Positions 62,085 through 64,000 of a DNA stretch of 64,000 nucleotides are shown piece after piece. The notes beneath the pieces were generated by a model, which saw only the letters and a list, made by a program, of their open reading frames with translations, was not told the origin of the DNA and did no database searches. Position 1 is the first letter of the stretch. Each line of letters begins with the position of its first letter. Source of the stretch: Azonexus sp. (GTDB taxonomy: Bacteria > Pseudomonadota > Gammaproteobacteria > Burkholderiales > Rhodocyclaceae); the NCBI RefSeq assembly GCF_030824335.1, contig NZ_JAVBXX010000006.1, forward strand, positions 297,873 to 361,872. Direction: 5' to 3'. Made by a program: the position numbers and the translations under genes.

Positions 62085-63310
62085 GTTACTACGATCCGCT
62101 GGAAACGCGCGATCCGGCCGAGCGCGAAGCGAACCTGATGGACCGGCTGGCCCGTCAGGTGGCGCACGCCAAGGAAACGACACATCACTATTTTCAGCTG
62201 TTTGCCGGGGTCAACCCCTTCCAGTGCGCCAGTCGCGAGGCACTGGCGGCTTTGCCGCTGACGCGTAAGCGCGATCTGATTGAGCTGCAGAAAAAACACC
62301 CGCCGTTCGGCGGTCTGAACGCGTTGCCGCGCACTCGGGCCAAACGGGTTTTTGCTTCACCCGGTCCGATCTACGAACTGCAGGGGATGGAAACCGATCA
62401 CTGGCGCATGGCACGTGTGCTTTACGCCGCAGGTTTTCGCAATGGCGATCTGATCCACAACTGTTTTTCCTACCACTTCACACCGGGGGCGTTCATTTTC
62501 GAAGGTGGCGCCCGCAAGTTGGGGTGTCCGGTATTTCCCGGTGGCACCGGGCAGACCGAACAGCAGGTGCAGGCGATTGCCGAGTTGCGCCCGGATGGTT
62601 ATGTCGGTACGCCATCGTTCTTGCGCATCATTGTCGAAAAGGCTGAGGAAACCGGGGCTGACATCAGTTCGCTGAAAAAAGCTTGCGTATCCGGCGAGGC
62701 ACTGCCAGGCGTGACCCGTGCCTGGCTGGCGGAGCGTGGAATTGTCGTGCGTCAGTGCTACGCAACGGCGGATATTGGCGTCATTGCCTACGAAACCGAA
62801 GCAGAAGCCGGACTGGTCGTTGAAGAGGATGTGCTGGTCGAAATCGTCCGGCCGGGCACCGGTGATCCGGTACCCGATGGTGAAGTGGGCGAGGTTGTGG
62901 TGAGCACCTTCAACGCCGACTATCCATTGATTCGTTTTGCTACCGGTGACTTGTCAGCCATCATGCCGGGACGTTCCCCGTGTGGCCGTAGCAATGTCCG
63001 TCTTAAAGGCTGGATGGGGCGTGCCGACCAGACCACCAAGGTCAAGGGCATGTTCGTTCATCCCGAGCAGATTGCCGAAATTGCCAAGAATTATCCGGAG
63101 ATATCGCGCATGCGTCTGGTTGTCGATAACCCGGATGCTCAGGATCGCATGGTGTTGCACTGCGAGCTGGAAGACCTTGCGCCGGCCTTGGAGAGTGAAC
63201 TGGTCAAAGCCCTGCGCGAACAGACCAAATTGCGTGGCACGGTCGCTTTTGTGTCACCGGGAAGTTTGCCGAACGATGGAAAGGTGATTGAAGACAAGCG
63301 GGTCTATTGA
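62081..63310 (+). CDS. Phenylacetate-CoA ligase-like AMP-dependent synthetase
   Basis: 409 aa, slightly shorter than PaaK (~430). The ATG at 62081 overlaps the livF stop. The N-terminus (LARQVAHAKETTHHYFQLF) and LPLTRKRDLIELQKKHPPFGG match the PaaK-type family. Further blocks are NCFSYHFTPGAFIFEGGARKLG, CVSGEALPGVTRAWL, RQCYATADIGVIAYETE and FATGDLSAI. The usual Thr/Ser/Gly-rich phosphate loop is degraded here (RVFASPGPIYEL), as seen in some PaaK-like members. It should make an aryl- or other acyl-CoA from the imported acid. Whether phenylacetate is the substrate is not clear; the rest of the paa pathway is not in the window. Confidence 0.85.
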   Translation: MSYYDPLETRDPAEREANLMDRLARQVAHAKETTHHYFQLFAGVNPFQCASREALAALPLTRKRDLIELQKKHPPFGGLNALPRTRAKRVFASPGPIYELQGMETDHWRMARVLYAAGFRNGDLIHNCFSYHFTPGAFIFEGGARKLGCPVFPGGTGQTEQQVQAIAELRPDGYVGTPSFLRIIVEKAEETGADISSLKKACVSGEALPGVTRAWLAERGIVVRQCYATADIGVIAYETEAEAGLVVEEDVLVEIVRPGTGDPVPDGEVGEVVVSTFNADYPLIRFATGDLSAIMPGRSPCGRSNVRLKGWMGRADQTTKVKGMFVHPEQIAEIAKNYPEISRMRLVVDNPDAQDRMVLHCELEDLAPALESELVKALREQTKLRGTVAFVSPGSLPNDGKVIEDKRVY

Positions 63311-63485
63311 GTTGCAGCCATGGGCTGCCCCGGTGCCTCGCTCAGTGTCCGTTGGTGCCGGGAAAATGCCTCGATGAGGCTCACGCAAGCTGCTCGGTAT
63401 GGCGTGCAGACAAAAATGGTGTTGTGCTGGAAAAATACGGCACGCTCAATCATCATTAACCTGAATTTTTCAATCCGGGCCTAGC

Positions 63486-64000
63486 ATGCAAAAAACCTCA
63501 GAAAATAAAACATCCGGCCCTTTGGCTGGCATCAAGGTCGTGGAGTTCGCCGGTATCGGCCCCGGCCCCTTTTGTGGGATGTTGCTGGCGGATATGGGGG
63601 CAGAGGTCAGCCTGCTGGAACGTGCCGGTGGCACCTTTGCCTCACAGCTATTTGGCGGTGGGCGAAAGGCTGTTGCCAATCGCGGCAAGAAATCGATTTG
63701 CATCGATCTCAAAAGCCCGGAAGCGAAGCCCTTGGTTTTGAAACTGATCCAGGATGCCGATGTGCTGATCGAGGGATTCCGTCCTGGTGTCATGGAGCGT
63801 CTCGGTTTTGGGCCAGACCTCTGTCTGGATTTGAATCCTCGTCTGATCTATGGCCGCATGACCGGTTGGGGGCAAACTGGGCCACTGGCGGCGCGTGCCG
63901 GCCACGATGCAAACTATGCGGCAGTTGCTGGTGTGCTGGATACCGGACGGCGCCACAATGGCGCGCCTTGGGCGCCACCCACGCTGGTGGGGGATATGGG
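63486..64000 (+). CDS. Alpha-methylacyl-CoA racemase / family III CoA-transferase, N-terminal part
   Basis: Partial: runs off the end of the window (171 full codons visible). The family III fold begins GPLAGIKVVEFAGIGPGPFCGMLLADMGAEV. RGKKSICIDLKSPEAK and ADVLIEGFRPGVMERLGFGP follow. The block [22 protein letters not shown] is the marker of alpha-methylacyl-CoA racemases, with the catalytic His in GHD. It would interconvert (R)- and (S)-2-methylacyl-CoA so that branched chains can enter beta-oxidation. A CaiB-type CoA-transferase is the alternative. It starts 175 bases after the PaaK-like gene in the same direction; that gap holds no clear terminator. Confidence 0.88.
   Translation, partial: MQKTSENKTSGPLAGIKVVEFAGIGPGPFCGMLLADMGAEVSLLERAGGTFASQLFGGGRKAVANRGKKSICIDLKSPEAKPLVLKLIQDADVLIEGFRPGVMERLGFGPDLCLDLNPRLIYGRMTGWGQTGPLAARAGHDANYAAVAGVLDTGRRHNGAPWAPPTLVGDM

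Noticed and set aside
63368..63380. Terminator after the PaaK-like ligase
   Set aside because: GCCTC-GAT-GAGGC is a 5-bp stem with no T run.
1..64000. CRISPR array, tRNA/rRNA genes, insertion sequences, integrases
   Set aside because: No regularly spaced direct repeats, cloverleaf-like segments, transposase or recombinase reading frames were found by eye.

Overview
The window reads as a dense, high-GC chromosomal segment of a betaproteobacterium, most like the Rhodocyclales (Dechloromonas/Azonexus type). The reasons are the many PAS/GGDEF/EAL/hemerythrin signalling proteins, a type IV minor-pilin operon with pilY1 next to glmU, fused isobutyryl-CoA mutase, ETF-ubiquinone oxidoreductase, and a Liv-type transporter embedded among acyl-CoA ligase genes. 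The genus is inferred from gene style only. I saw no tRNA, rRNA, CRISPR array, insertion sequence or prophage, and no gene-free stretch longer than about 300 bases.

Layout. (1) 1-3438: 3' end of gltD and a terminator, a three-TM/winged-helix protein, glmU, and a small membrane protein. (2) 3579-10837: minor-pilin operon pilE-fimT-pilV-pilW-pilX-pilY1, ending in a clear terminator. (3) 10955-13006: an EF-G-like GTPase with an altered G3 motif. (4) 13078-15476 (minus): sensor kinase and OmpR-type regulator pair. (5) 15752-19177: acyl-CoA dehydrogenase and ETF-QO. (6) 19358-29595: a diguanylate cyclase converging on a five-gene minus-strand signalling operon (REC-PAS-PAS-degenerate GGDEF-EAL-REC, PAS/GAF kinase, REC-HD-GYP, stand-alone REC, hemerythrin-PAS kinase). 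(7) 29759-34775: gpmI, then a minus-strand PAS kinase and REC-degenerate GGDEF-EAL pair. (8) 34895-39384: AraC-family regulator divergent from icmF. (9) 39556-49764: TonB-dependent receptor, periplasmic binding protein, a 1343-aa hybrid kinase ending in GGDEF-EAL, then a second Cache-type hybrid kinase. (10) 49888-54843: an M48 lipoprotein peptidase converging on a minus-strand set of Crp-family regulator, ZorA-like and ZorB-like motor proteins and an unrecognised 168-aa protein. (11) 55030-64000: long-chain acyl-CoA synthetase, livGHM, livK, terminator, livF, a PaaK-like CoA ligase and the start of an alpha-methylacyl-CoA racemase.

How the parts fit. Six histidine kinases and five c-di-GMP proteins lie within about 36 kb (13-50 kb). 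The five-gene operon looks like an oxygen/redox-responsive c-di-GMP circuit in which a seven-ligand hemerythrin domain is fused directly to a kinase beside an EAL and an HD-GYP output. The TonB receptor, binding protein and giant kinase look like a trans-envelope ligand sensor wired to c-di-GMP turnover. The metabolic genes (ETF-QO, acyl-CoA dehydrogenase, IcmF, two acyl-CoA ligases, racemase, Liv transporter) point to uptake and beta-oxidation of fatty, branched or aromatic carboxylic acids. The least explained items are the ZorAB-like pair without ZorC/D/E, the TonB-to-c-di-GMP relay, and a GCGGTYRACCGC-like palindrome found in several intergenic leaders.
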